In this document: positions 7,181 to 15,048 of the stretch, piece after piece | Position numbering within the stretch: the stretch's first letter is position 1 | Layout of the letters: the number at the start of each line of letters is the position of its first letter | DNA from: an uncultured Arenimonas sp. | GTDB lineage: Bacteria; Pseudomonadota; Gammaproteobacteria; Xanthomonadales; Xanthomonadaceae | DNA length: 31,837 nt | Assembly (NCBI GenBank): GCA_946480565.1 | Contig: CAMLKR010000012.1 | Coordinates: 1 to 31,837 of the forward strand | Reading direction: 5' to 3' | Notes under the pieces: generated by a model | Seen by the model: the letters and a program-made list of their open reading frames with translations, nothing else | Told to the model about the DNA's origin: nothing | The model's database searches: none | Program-made: the position numbers and the translations under genes

Positions 7181-7827
7181 CGGCGGTAGCTCAGCAGGCG
7201 GCCGCGGAAAGGCGCCACGTCGCCGTCGTCGAAGGCGCTGCGCACTTCGTCCACGCTGAAACCCTGGTCGAGCAGGGCGGTGGTGAAGGCGCCGCTGTTG
7301 CCGCGGCCCGGGTCGGTGATCAGCACTTCGGCATCGGGGCGGGCGTGGTTGGCGATCAGGGCGGCGATCTGCGCGGCGTGCCCGCGCTCGTAGAGCAGGT
7401 CGCTGCCGATGATCAGGTCGAACCGGCCGAGCCGGGGCTGGGGCAGGGTCCAGGCCAGGTCCAGGTAGGCCGGCGTGGGCAGGCCGTTGAGCGCGGCGTT
7501 GTAGGTCAGGAACTCCTCGGCCAGCGGGTGGTGGTCGCTGGCGGTGATGTCGGCCTGGCGACGCTGCAGCACCAGGCTGGACAGCCCAAGTCCGCAGCCG
7601 AGCTCCAGGATGCGCTTGCCGGCGACCTCGAAGCCGCACATGGCCTGGGCCAGCACCCGGCTCGCCGGCCAGACCTGGCCGAACAGGCTCCACTGCGCCG
7701 AGGAGATGCCGGCGCGGTCGGCCAGGCCGTGCGGATCGGCGAACTGCTGAAGGTCGCTCAGCGCGCGGATGCGGTAGTCGTGGCCGCCGAAACGCAGGGT
7801 GAGCAGGCGGGTGGTGTAGCCCGGCAT
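7177..7827 (-). CDS. Class I SAM-dependent methyltransferase (METTL/Methyltransf_16-like)
   Basis: The 216-residue product has the seven-strand methyltransferase pattern: motif I ILELGCGLGLSS, the acidic end of strand 2 in ITASDHHP, and motif post-II FDLIIGSDLLYE. The sequence SLFGQVWPASRVLAQAM just before motif I is characteristic of the Methyltransf_16 group (eukaryotic METTL20/21/23-type protein lysine methyltransferases and their bacterial relatives). A protein substrate is therefore plausible, but not shown. Its stop overlaps the YkgJ-family start (ATGA). The ATG at 7827 is the start that precedes the conserved region; the ribosome site is weak. Confidence 0.88.
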   Translation of the reverse strand: MPGYTTRLLTLRFGGHDYRIRALSDLQQFADPHGLADRAGISSAQWSLFGQVWPASRVLAQAMCGFEVAGKRILELGCGLGLSSLVLQRRQADITASDHHPLAEEFLTYNAALNGLPTPAYLDLAWTLPQPRLGRFDLIIGSDLLYERGHAAQIAALIANHARPDAEVLITDPGRGNSGAFTTALLDQGFSVDEVRSAFDDGDVAPFRGRLLSYRR

Positions 7828-7994
7828 GGGCGCTCCCGTGGGGGCGTCGTCCCGGGGCCGGGACGTGAACGCGGAAGGGAGCGAAACGAGGGGGCCGCGG
7901 GGCCCGGGCGTGACGCGCTCGTGGAACGATGGCGCGGGGCCATCTTACGCCCTCGGGCGCCTGCCGTGCGTGCGCCGTGGGCGGAGCGGGAGGC

Positions 7995-8660
7995 TCAGGC
8001 CGGCCGGGCGGCGATCTGGCGCAGGCCCGAGACCATCGCCTCGTAGGTCATGGCGCCGTTGATGCGGTGCCTGGCGTTGATCACCAGGGTCGGCACCTCG
8101 AACACCATCAGCTTGCGGTAGTGCACTTCGATGGTGCGCACCTCGTCGGCGAACTGCTCGCTGGCCAGCACGGCGTACGCCGCCGCTGCATCCAGGCCCG
8201 CTTCGCCGGCGATCCGGGCCAGGACCTCGCGCGAGGACAGGTTCTCGCCGCGGTTGGCGCCGGCGTCGGCCAGCGCCAGGTACAGGGCGCGGGCGGCGTT
8301 CTGGCGTCCGGCCCAGCGCATCAGCCGGTGCGCGTCGAAGGTGTTGTGCACCCGGCGCTCGGGGTTGGCGGTGAACTCGATGCCGATCGCGCGGGCGCGG
8401 GCCTGCGCCAGCATCTGGTTGTCCAGCGTCTGCGAGGCGGTCCACTGCAGCCGGCGCGCCAGGCCTTCGGCCACGGTTTCACCCTCGGGGCCCAGCGTGG
8501 GCGAGAGTTCGAAGGGCTGGAACTGGATCTCCGCCTTCACTTCGTTGCGCAGCGACATCAGCGCGCGCTCGAGCGTGACCAGGGCGATCACGCACCAGGG
8601 GTGGGCGATCTCGGCCAGGAAGTCGATGACGAGCGGAACGGGGCGTTGGGCGGTGGACAT
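7995..8660 (-). CDS. DsbA family (FrnE-like) oxidoreductase with altered active site
   Basis: The 221-residue product has the DsbA thioredoxin-like fold with a helical insertion, most like FrnE/2-hydroxychromene-2-carboxylate isomerase relatives: a first strand VPLVIDFLAEIAHPWC, a helical middle with HNTFDAHRLMRWA, and the cis-Pro loop FEVPTLVI. No signal peptide is present, so it is cytoplasmic. The family motif is normally CPWC; here it is HPWC (residues 20-23), so the attacking N-terminal Cys is a His and only Cys23 remains. Disulfide exchange by the usual two-cysteine route is not expected; isomerase, glutathione-linked or binding roles are possible. It follows the DUF808 gene by 30 bases and is probably in the same transcript. 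Confidence 0.88.
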   Translation of the reverse strand: MSTAQRPVPLVIDFLAEIAHPWCVIALVTLERALMSLRNEVKAEIQFQPFELSPTLGPEGETVAEGLARRLQWTASQTLDNQMLAQARARAIGIEFTANPERRVHNTFDAHRLMRWAGRQNAARALYLALADAGANRGENLSSREVLARIAGEAGLDAAAAYAVLASEQFADEVRTIEVHYRKLMVFEVPTLVINARHRINGAMTYEAMVSGLRQIAARPA

Positions 8661-8690
8661 GGCGTCGGTCTGGAAGAGAAGGCGGGCAGT

Positions 8691-9650
<960 letters not shown>

Positions 9651-9751
9651 GGGAAATCCGGTCGGGTGCGATGGCCGATTCTCGCATTCCCGCGCGGGCC
9701 AGCGGGAGGGGCGCCGGATTCGCCTTTTTTGCGAGGCCCCGGGCCGGGGCC

Positions 9752-11083
9752 TCAGGGTTCGATGACCCGCTCCAGCACGAGGTCGGCCTCTTCTTCCGAG
9801 ACGATGCGCAGCGCGCGGCCCTGCGCGTCCAGCTCGAAGCGCAGCGGTGCGAGGCCGCCGTCGGGCCAGTAGCGCAGGTCCGAGAGCGGAATCAGGTGCA
9901 GTTCGCCTGGGCGCCCGGGCTCGCGGGCCAGCAGCCGGTCGCCGTCGCGGACGATGTCCATCGCCCAGTCGTAGCGCTCGTTGTGGAAGCGACCGACCAA
10001 TGCGTCGAAGCGCGCCGGGTCGACCGGTGCCGCAGCGGGCAGCTCGATACGGTTGCGCTCGCCCAGTCCGTGCTCCTGGCCGCAGACCGCGCACATCGTC
10101 GGCGCCGCCTGGTTGCTGACCCAGTGCGCGATCGGCGGCCGGCTGGCCAGCCAGGCGTGCAGGGCGCGCAGGTCGGTGCCGTCGAGTTTTCCAAAGGCCA
10201 CCCAGGGCATCAGGGCATGGGTGGTGCCGCCCTTGCCGGTGCGGATGATCTGGATGAAGGATTCGGCGTCGTAGTCCACGCCCGAAGGGTGCGGATTGAG
10301 ATTGCTGCTGTGGGCCTTGTGCTCGCCGCGTTCGATCAGGTTGCCGCCTGCGTAGAGCCCCGCCAGGCGCGGGGCCTCCCAGCCGGTGTGGCAGCCACTG
10401 CAATCAGCCAGGCTGGCCAGATGGCGGCCGCGTTCGGCCGGGGTGGCGAATTCCGGCGCTGGTATCGGTTCGCGGATGGCGCGCGGGGCCGATGCGAATC
10501 GTTTCAGCTCCTCGTCGCTCAATTGGGTTTTGGGCAGTTCGTTGCGCACCGGCGTGAGCGTGCGCAGCCAGACCACGACCGAGGCCAGGTCCTCGTCGCT
10601 CAGATGCGAGAACGAGCGGTACCACATCGCCGGATGCAGCACCCGGCCGTCGTGGCCGATGCCCTCGCGGATCGCGCGGGCCAGCATGTCGTCGCTCCAG
10701 CGGCCGGTGCCGGTCTCAAGGTCGGGCGTGAGGTTGGCGGCGACCAGGCGCCGGCCCTTGCCGTCGTCGCGCCAAACCAGGCCGGCCCCTTCGCGGCCGG
10801 CCTTGGGCGGCGCACCGGGCTGCTCCCAGTCGCGTTCGGAGTGGCAGATCAGGCACTGCAGCAGGCCCTCGCCCAGGTAGCGGCCGCGGTCGCGGCGCGC
10901 GGCGGTGGCTTCGAAGACGCGGTCGCTCAGCGGGCGGACCGAGGTGCCTTCGGGCACGGCGACCTGCGGGAAGGCCGGTGCGGCGGGTGCCGCCGGGGGC
11001 GTCGGTGCCTGGCCGCAGGCCACGAGACCGGCGCCCACCAGCATCAGCCAGGCCACTCCTCGTTCCGCCGACCATGCCTTCAT
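9752..11083 (-). CDS. Diheme cytochrome c lipoprotein
   Basis: A 443-residue exported protein. The N-terminal hydrophobic stretch ends in a lipobox LVAC with Cys23, so it is probably a lipoprotein on the periplasmic face of a membrane. Two cytochrome c domains follow, each with a heme-binding CxxCH: CLICH early (with a candidate Met ligand in LHPAMWYRS) and CSGCH in the middle (candidate Met in THALMPW). A third CxxC (CAVCGQEH) lacks the His in the usual place and probably does not bind heme c. The C-terminal 100 residues form a non-heme beta-rich domain. Electron transfer is clear; redox partners are not indicated by neighbours. A GGGGAG site precedes the ATG. A GC hairpin overlaps the stop codon but lacks a U-tract. 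Confidence 0.88.
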   Translation of the reverse strand: MKAWSAERGVAWLMLVGAGLVACGQAPTPPAAPAAPAFPQVAVPEGTSVRPLSDRVFEATAARRDRGRYLGEGLLQCLICHSERDWEQPGAPPKAGREGAGLVWRDDGKGRRLVAANLTPDLETGTGRWSDDMLARAIREGIGHDGRVLHPAMWYRSFSHLSDEDLASVVVWLRTLTPVRNELPKTQLSDEELKRFASAPRAIREPIPAPEFATPAERGRHLASLADCSGCHTGWEAPRLAGLYAGGNLIERGEHKAHSSNLNPHPSGVDYDAESFIQIIRTGKGGTTHALMPWVAFGKLDGTDLRALHAWLASRPPIAHWVSNQAAPTMCAVCGQEHGLGERNRIELPAAAPVDPARFDALVGRFHNERYDWAMDIVRDGDRLLAREPGRPGELHLIPLSDLRYWPDGGLAPLRFELDAQGRALRIVSEEEADLVLERVIEP

Positions 11084-11145
11084 CGCCTGCTCCCCGTGGA
11101 CGTCGAACAGGAGAACGGCGTCCGGCCGGGTTCCGGGTCAGCGGC

Positions 11146-11901
11146 TCAGGCCCATTCGCGAGACGGCAGCACCAGGCGCCGCGCGGGGCGGCCCACCAGG
11201 TCCAGGAAGGCTTCGAAGGCGGGACCGGCCTGCCGCTGCAGCGGCGCGGCGCGTTCGCGCGTGTGTTCGCGGATCGCCTCGCGGCCGTGCGGCAGGGCGG
11301 GGTGGCAGAGCTCGTCGGCGTGGTCGGGTTTCTCCAGCCAGCGTTCGATCAGCGGCTCGTCCACTTCGGGGTGGAACTGCAGGCCGTAGGCGTTTTCGCC
11401 CCAGCGGAAAGCCTGCTGCTCGCAGGTGTCGGTGCGCGCCAGCTGCACGGCGCCGGCGGGCAGGTCGAAGGTATAGCCGTGCCACTGGAACACCGGCGTG
11501 CGCGGCGCCAGCTTGCCCAGCATCGGGTCGGCCTGGCCGGCGTCGGTCAGATGCAGGTCGTACCAGCCGATCTCGGGCCGCTCGTGCCGGCGCACCGGTG
11601 CGCCCAGCACGTGCGCCAGCAGCTGGGCGCCCAGGCAGATGCCCAGCACCGGCTTGCCCTGGCGCAGGGCCTGTTCGATCACCCGCAGTTCGGTGCGCAG
11701 GTGCGGGCGCCGGTCCTGGTCCTCGACGTTCATCGGTCCGCCCAGCACGACCAGGCCGCGGTAGCGGTCGATGCTGGGCTGGGCGCCGGGATCGCGCTCG
11801 AAGTTGACGAAGCGGATGCGGTGGCCGCGCCGGCGGATCAGCGGATCCAGCGTACCCAGGGGCTCGGCGGCGACGTGTTGGAAAACCAGCAGGCGGGACA
11901 T
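11146..11901 (-). CDS. Class I glutamine amidotransferase-like protein
   Basis: The 251-residue protein has a full class I GATase fold: GGPMNV oxyanion strand (54-59), nucleophile Cys89 in LGICLGAQLLA, and the catalytic His-Glu pair in QFHPEVD. It resembles GMP synthase-like stand-alone amidotransferases (YfeJ/YbiU-type), often of unknown acceptor. No synthase or ligase domain is fused and no obvious acceptor enzyme is adjacent. A candidate start 14 codons upstream (base 11943) adds non-conserved residues; the ATG before SRLLVFQHV is chosen, although no good ribosome site precedes it. The 161-base divergent gap to the SRPBCC gene holds a large imperfect palindrome. Confidence 0.88.
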   Translation of the reverse strand: MSRLLVFQHVAAEPLGTLDPLIRRRGHRIRFVNFERDPGAQPSIDRYRGLVVLGGPMNVEDQDRRPHLRTELRVIEQALRQGKPVLGICLGAQLLAHVLGAPVRRHERPEIGWYDLHLTDAGQADPMLGKLAPRTPVFQWHGYTFDLPAGAVQLARTDTCEQQAFRWGENAYGLQFHPEVDEPLIERWLEKPDHADELCHPALPHGREAIREHTRERAAPLQRQAGPAFEAFLDLVGRPARRLVLPSREWA

Positions 11902-11996
11902 GGCGATGAGGGTGAAAGGACAGCGCCACGAGACCCGAAGCATCGAAGAAGATCAAGCCGGTCGCGGGAATACCCCGATTCGCCGCAGGCATGAGC

Positions 11997-12026
11997 GCCG
12001 GCCCTTGCCAGCCGGGCAGGGCCGGC
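11997..12026. repeat. Large imperfect palindrome between divergent genes
   Basis: GCCGGCCCTTGCC (11997-12009) pairs with GGCAGGGCCGGC (12015-12026) with one bulged T and a five-base loop. It ends three bases before a candidate -10 box (TAAATC, 12030-12035) of the SRPBCC gene. As the flanking genes diverge, a terminator is unlikely; an operator or extragenic palindrome is more plausible. Confidence 0.45.
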
Positions 12027-12062
12027 GGCTAAATCGGCCCAGGCCAGAGGGAGACACCGACC

Positions 12063-12611
12063 ATGCGCATTCGCCTGCTTGCCGCCGCCCTGCTGCTGTC
12101 CGGCGTCCTGCCGGCCCAGGCCGCGGTCAAGGACAGCAGCCCCAGCGGCTTCACCATCGAAAACAGCGAGGTGGTGCCGGTGGACGCCAACGCCGCCTGG
12201 AAGGCCCTGGTGGACGATGTCGGCCGCTGGTGGCCGGCCGACCACACCTGGTGGGGCGACGCCTCGAAGCTGTCGATCGTGCCGCGGGTCGGCGGCTGCT
12301 TCTGCGAAATCGCCGGCGACCAGCAGGCCTGGCACATGTCGGTGACCTTCGTCGACCCTGGCAAGACCCTGCGCCTGACCGGCGGCCTGGGTCCGCTGCA
12401 GGGCATGGGCCTGCACGGCGCGCTGGAGTTCCGGCTGGCGCCGGCCGAAGGCGGCGGCACCCGCATCACGCTCTGGTACCGCGCCGGCGGCTACACGCCG
12501 GACGACCTGTCGAAGTTCGCGCCGGTAGTGGACCGGGTGCAAGGGCTGCAGCTGGGCGGCCTGGCGAAATTCCTGCGCGAACGGGCGGCGGTGCCGGAGG
12601 AAGAGGTCTAG
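12063..12611 (+). CDS. Exported SRPBCC family protein
   Basis: The 182-residue product starts with a signal peptide (residues 1-20, LLAAALLLSGVLPAQA) and continues as a START/SRPBCC-type alpha-beta helix-grip domain: ENSEVVPVDANAAWKALVDDVGRWWP, then WWGDASKLSIVPRVGG, VTFVDPGKTLRLTGGLGPLQ, and a C-terminal long helix. These proteins hold hydrophobic ligands in a central cavity; the ligand here is unknown. A GAGGGA ribosome site lies about 12 bases before the ATG and a candidate -10 TAAATC about 30 bases upstream. Its stop is only one base from the stop of the convergent pseudouridine-synthase-like gene. Confidence 0.85.
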   Translation: MRIRLLAAALLLSGVLPAQAAVKDSSPSGFTIENSEVVPVDANAAWKALVDDVGRWWPADHTWWGDASKLSIVPRVGGCFCEIAGDQQAWHMSVTFVDPGKTLRLTGGLGPLQGMGLHGALEFRLAPAEGGGTRITLWYRAGGYTPDDLSKFAPVVDRVQGLQLGGLAKFLRERAAVPEEEV

Positions 12612-12612
12612 G

Positions 12613-13335
12613 TCAGAAGCGGTCGTTGACCGGCAGGTAGCGCCAGAAGCCGGGCGGCGTTTTCGCCAGCCCGACCCGGCCCACGCGCAGCCGCCGGATC
12701 GCCGTGGCGCGCAGCCCGACCTCTTCGCACAGGTGCGCGATCAGGCCCGGGCGCACGGCCTTGATGGCGAAACGCAGCCGCGCCTCGCTCTGCCAGCTGA
12801 CCTTGAACGCAGGCACCGGCCAGCCCTGGAAGCTCGTGCCGCCGGTGAGCCGGCTCCAGCCGTAGGGCGCAAGTTCGCCCTCGACGTCCACCACGATCTC
12901 CTGCTCGAGCCGGGCGCCGTCCTCCTTCAGCCGATGCAGCACGCGGCCGTCCTGGCTGAAGATGGCCAGGCCGCTGGCGCCCGGCTCCATCGGCAGGGCT
13001 TCGGCCAGGCGCGGGAAATGGCGCTTGAGCAGGCGCCAGCCGGAGGGGTCCTCGGGCCAGTGGTTCTCCGGGCGCAGGTATTCGGCGGCGTTGGCGCCGG
13101 CGGGCAGGTTCAGCAGGATCGTGGCGGGTTCGGGCGCGGTGAGTCTGGCGTCCGGGTCGATCTCGACGTGCTGGTTGGTGACTTTGAACTGCGGCTCTTC
13201 GACCACTTCGCCGTCCACCCGCACCCAGCCGCCCTGGACGTAATGCTCGGCCTCGCTGCGCGAGCAGCCGGTGAGTTCGACGACGCGTTTTGCGAGGCGC
13301 TGGCCGTCGGGGGAATCGGTGGGGGTGTCGGACAT
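12613..13335 (-). CDS. RsuA/RluF-type pseudouridine synthase-like protein, catalytic Asp missing
   Basis: The 240-residue protein has an N-terminal S4 RNA-binding domain (about 12-60, LAKRVVELTGCSRSEAEHYVQGGWVRVDG) and a pseudouridine synthase-like domain of the RsuA/RluB/E/F group with ILLNLPAG, SGLAIFSQDG and the C-terminal RPGLIAHLCEEVGLRATAIRRLRVGRVGLAKTP. In active enzymes the central motif is GRLDxxTxGL, with the Asp essential. Here the aligned stretch is LPMEPGASGL, so that Asp is Glu117 and the preceding Arg is gone. Activity is doubtful; an RNA-binding role is possible. A TACAAT box lies five bases before the ATG, predicting an almost leaderless mRNA. Confidence 0.85.
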   Translation of the reverse strand: MSDTPTDSPDGQRLAKRVVELTGCSRSEAEHYVQGGWVRVDGEVVEEPQFKVTNQHVEIDPDARLTAPEPATILLNLPAGANAAEYLRPENHWPEDPSGWRLLKRHFPRLAEALPMEPGASGLAIFSQDGRVLHRLKEDGARLEQEIVVDVEGELAPYGWSRLTGGTSFQGWPVPAFKVSWQSEARLRFAIKAVRPGLIAHLCEEVGLRATAIRRLRVGRVGLAKTPPGFWRYLPVNDRF

Positions 13336-13340
13336 GCGCC

Positions 13341-13346
13341 ATTGTA
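13341..13346 (-). promoter_or_regulatory. -10 box, near-leaderless start of the pseudouridine-synthase-like gene
   Basis: TACAAT (five of six to consensus) on the minus strand ends five bases before the ATG at 13335, placing the predicted transcript start at or beside the start codon. Confidence 0.5.
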
Positions 13347-13350
13347 GGCG

Positions 13351-13376
13351 CCTGCGCCGGGTCGTGCCGGCGCAGG
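13351..13376. repeat. Perfect 10-bp inverted repeat (GC hairpin)
   Basis: CCTGCGCCGG and CCGGCGCAGG are separated by six bases. It lies 20 bases past the stop of the lysine-rich gene and just upstream of the -10 box of the pseudouridine-synthase-like gene, both on the minus strand. It could end the first transcript, without a U-tract, or act on the second promoter. Confidence 0.55.
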
Positions 13377-13395
13377 ACGCAGGTGGCGCGGCGGA

Positions 13396-13500
13396 TCAGC
13401 CCTTGGAAGCCTTCTTCTGCTGCTTGGCTTCGCGCTTTTCCTTCAGCGACTTCTCCGGCTTCTTCTTTTCGGTCTTCTTCTGGTTCAGGCCCTTGGCCAT
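13396..13500 (-). CDS. Lysine-rich 34-residue protein
   Basis: A short gene encodes 34 residues, 13 of them Lys, with alternating Lys/Glu runs (KKTEKKKPEKSLKEKREAKQ). There is no hydrophobic segment, so it is a soluble, highly basic helical peptide; binding to nucleic acid or ribosomes is plausible but unproven. An AGGAG ribosome site at the right distance (seven bases) before the ATG supports it strongly. From memory, similar lysine-rich short proteins are annotated as hypothetical in related genera. Lys codons are nearly all AAG, in line with the high-GC host. Confidence 0.7.
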   Translation of the reverse strand: MAKGLNQKKTEKKKPEKSLKEKREAKQQKKASKG

Positions 13501-13574
13501 GGTGTGCTCCTGATCGGTGGCGGCCCGGCTTCGCAGGCCGGGTCCGGGGCGATCATGCCGGGACGGCGCGGGTT

Positions 13575-13601
13575 TTGCCACGGGCGCAAGCGGTCCACAA
13601 T
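13575..13601 (+). promoter_or_regulatory. Promoter giving a leaderless VOC mRNA
   Basis: TTGCCA (13575-13580, five of six to -35 consensus) and CACAAT (13596-13601) are separated by 15 bases (17 if TTTTGC at 13573 is used). Six bases then separate the -10 box from the A of the ATG at 13608, exactly the -10 to +1 distance, so the transcript should start on the start codon. Confidence 0.5.
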
Positions 13602-13607
13602 GCCGGC

Positions 13608-13997
13608 ATGACCCAGACCCTCGGTGCCCTGTCCCTGCTGGTGCGCGACTACGACGAGGCGATCGCCTGGTTCGTGGGCAGACTTGGCTTCCGGTTGCTG
13701 GAGGACACGCCGCGCGGCCCCGGCAAACGCTGGGTGCGGGTAGCGCCGCCCGGGGCGACCGAAACCTGCCTGCTGCTGGCGCAGGCCGCCAGCGAAGAAC
13801 AGCGGGCCCTGGTCGGCCGACAGGGCGCCGGGCGTGTCTGGCTGTTCCTGCACACCGACGACTTCGCCCGCGACCACGCCCGTTTGCTGGCCGCCGGCGT
13901 GCGTTTCGCCGAGGCGCCGCGCCACGAGGACTACGGCAGCGTCGCGGTGTTCGAAGACCTGTACGGCAACCGCTGGGACCTGATCGAGCACCGATGA
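13608..13997 (+). CDS. VOC family protein (glyoxalase/bleomycin-resistance fold)
   Basis: The 129-residue product has paired beta-alpha-beta-beta-beta modules of the vicinal oxygen chelate superfamily: opening LSLLVRDYDEAIAWFVGRLGFRLLEDTP and the closing FEDLYGNRWDLIEHR, with the usual metal-ligand Glu/His positions near the ends. It is close to the short stand-alone VOC proteins of unknown substrate. The ATG at 13608 begins the conserved strand and has no Shine-Dalgarno, in keeping with a leaderless transcript. Its TGA overlaps the start of the GDPD gene (ATGA), so the two are translationally coupled. Confidence 0.88.
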   Translation: MTQTLGALSLLVRDYDEAIAWFVGRLGFRLLEDTPRGPGKRWVRVAPPGATETCLLLAQAASEEQRALVGRQGAGRVWLFLHTDDFARDHARLLAAGVRFAEAPRHEDYGSVAVFEDLYGNRWDLIEHR

Positions 13998-15040
13998 AGC
14001 CCCTGGTCATCGCCCACCGCGGGGCCTGCGGCTACCGGCCCGAACACACCCTGGCCGCGTACGCGCTGGCGATCGAACAGGGCGCCGACTTCATCGAACC
14101 CGACCTGGTGCCCACGCGCGACGGCGTGCTGATCGCTCGGCACGAGAACGAGCTGTCCGACAGCACCGACGTCGCGGATCGCCCGGTGTTCGCCGACCGT
14201 CGTTGCGTGAAGCTGGTGGACGGCATCGAGCGCACCGGCTGGTTCAGCGAGGACTTCACGCTCGACGAGATCAAGACGCTGCGGGCGCGCGAGCGGCTGC
14301 CGCAGCTGCGTCCGGACAACGCCGCCTACGACGGTCGCTTCGAGGTGCCGACCTTCGCCGAAGTCCTCGCTCTGCTGCGGCAGGCGGAGGGCCGTGGCCG
14401 ACGCGTCGGCGTCTACCCGGAAACCAAGCATCCGACCTACTTCCTGCGGGAGGGCCGGCACCTCGATGGCCAAGGTATCGGCCTGTCGCTGCCGCAGCGC
14501 GTGGTGGTAGAGCTGTGCGCCGCCGGCTTCACCGATGCGGATCGTGTCTTCCTGCAGTCCTTCGAGATCGAAAGCCTGCTCGAGCTGCGGCGGGTCTGGA
14601 TGCCCGCGGCCGGGGTCGATCTCCCGCTGGTGCAGCTGGTCGGCAATCCGCGCCGCGGCCGGCCGCAGGACCTGGCCTGGCACCTGGGTCAGGGCCATGA
14701 CCTGGAGGCGGTCTATGGCGGCCTCGGCGCGTGCTGGCCCGACGGCCTCGGGGAGCACACGCGTTACGCCCACCTGCTGCAGCCCGCGGCCCTGCACTGG
14801 CTGCGCGGGCAGGGCATCGCCGCCCTGGGCCCCAACTTCGAGTCGGTGCTGCCCGATGGACCGGATGCGGCCGCCTCATCGCTGTTGGCCGATGCCCGAT
14901 CGGCGGGTCTGGTGGTGCATCCCTACACGCTGCGCGCCGAGCTGGGCGGCGAGGCCTACGGCCGTCGCCTGCTCGAACTCGGCGTCGACGGATTTTTCAT
15001 CGACCAGCCCGACCTGGGGCTTCGCCTGCGCGATCGCTGA
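13994..15040 (+). CDS. Glycerophosphodiester phosphodiesterase (GlpQ-like)
   Basis: A 348-residue phosphodiesterase expected to hydrolyse glycerophosphodiesters to glycerol-3-phosphate and an alcohol. GDPD signatures are complete: IAHRGACGYRPEHTLAAY with the catalytic HRG (8-10), the metal site in FIEPDLVPTRDGVLIARHE, then YPETKHP and the C-terminal GVDGFFIDQPDLG. Length and sequence fit the GlpQ type rather than the shorter UgpQ type. GlpQ is normally periplasmic, but this protein starts directly at the first beta strand with no signal peptide, and the ATGA overlap with the VOC gene fixes the start. It is therefore probably cytoplasmic. A weak hairpin containing both stop codons lies at the convergent junction. 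Confidence 0.92.
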   Translation: MKPLVIAHRGACGYRPEHTLAAYALAIEQGADFIEPDLVPTRDGVLIARHENELSDSTDVADRPVFADRRCVKLVDGIERTGWFSEDFTLDEIKTLRARERLPQLRPDNAAYDGRFEVPTFAEVLALLRQAEGRGRRVGVYPETKHPTYFLREGRHLDGQGIGLSLPQRVVVELCAAGFTDADRVFLQSFEIESLLELRRVWMPAAGVDLPLVQLVGNPRRGRPQDLAWHLGQGHDLEAVYGGLGACWPDGLGEHTRYAHLLQPAALHWLRGQGIAALGPNFESVLPDGPDAAASSLLADARSAGLVVHPYTLRAELGGEAYGRRLLELGVDGFFIDQPDLGLRLRDR

Positions 15041-15048
15041 GTGCGATC
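15032..15048. terminator. Hairpin at convergent junction, no U-tract
   Basis: GATCGC and GCGATC flank a five-base loop; the hairpin contains the TGA of the GDPD gene and overlaps the stop of the facing permease gene. Termination activity is uncertain. Confidence 0.3.

Noticed and set aside
7928..7944. GATGGC/GCCATC hairpin beside a TAAGAT box between the methyltransferase and DsbA-like genes
   Set aside because: Short arms and no U-tract; the box would give a leader over 100 bases. Too weak to call.
9731..9753. GAGGCCCC/GGGGCCTC hairpin at the end of the cytochrome gene
   Set aside because: On the minus strand it is followed by A rather than T, so it is not a standard terminator for that gene, and it overlaps the stop codon.
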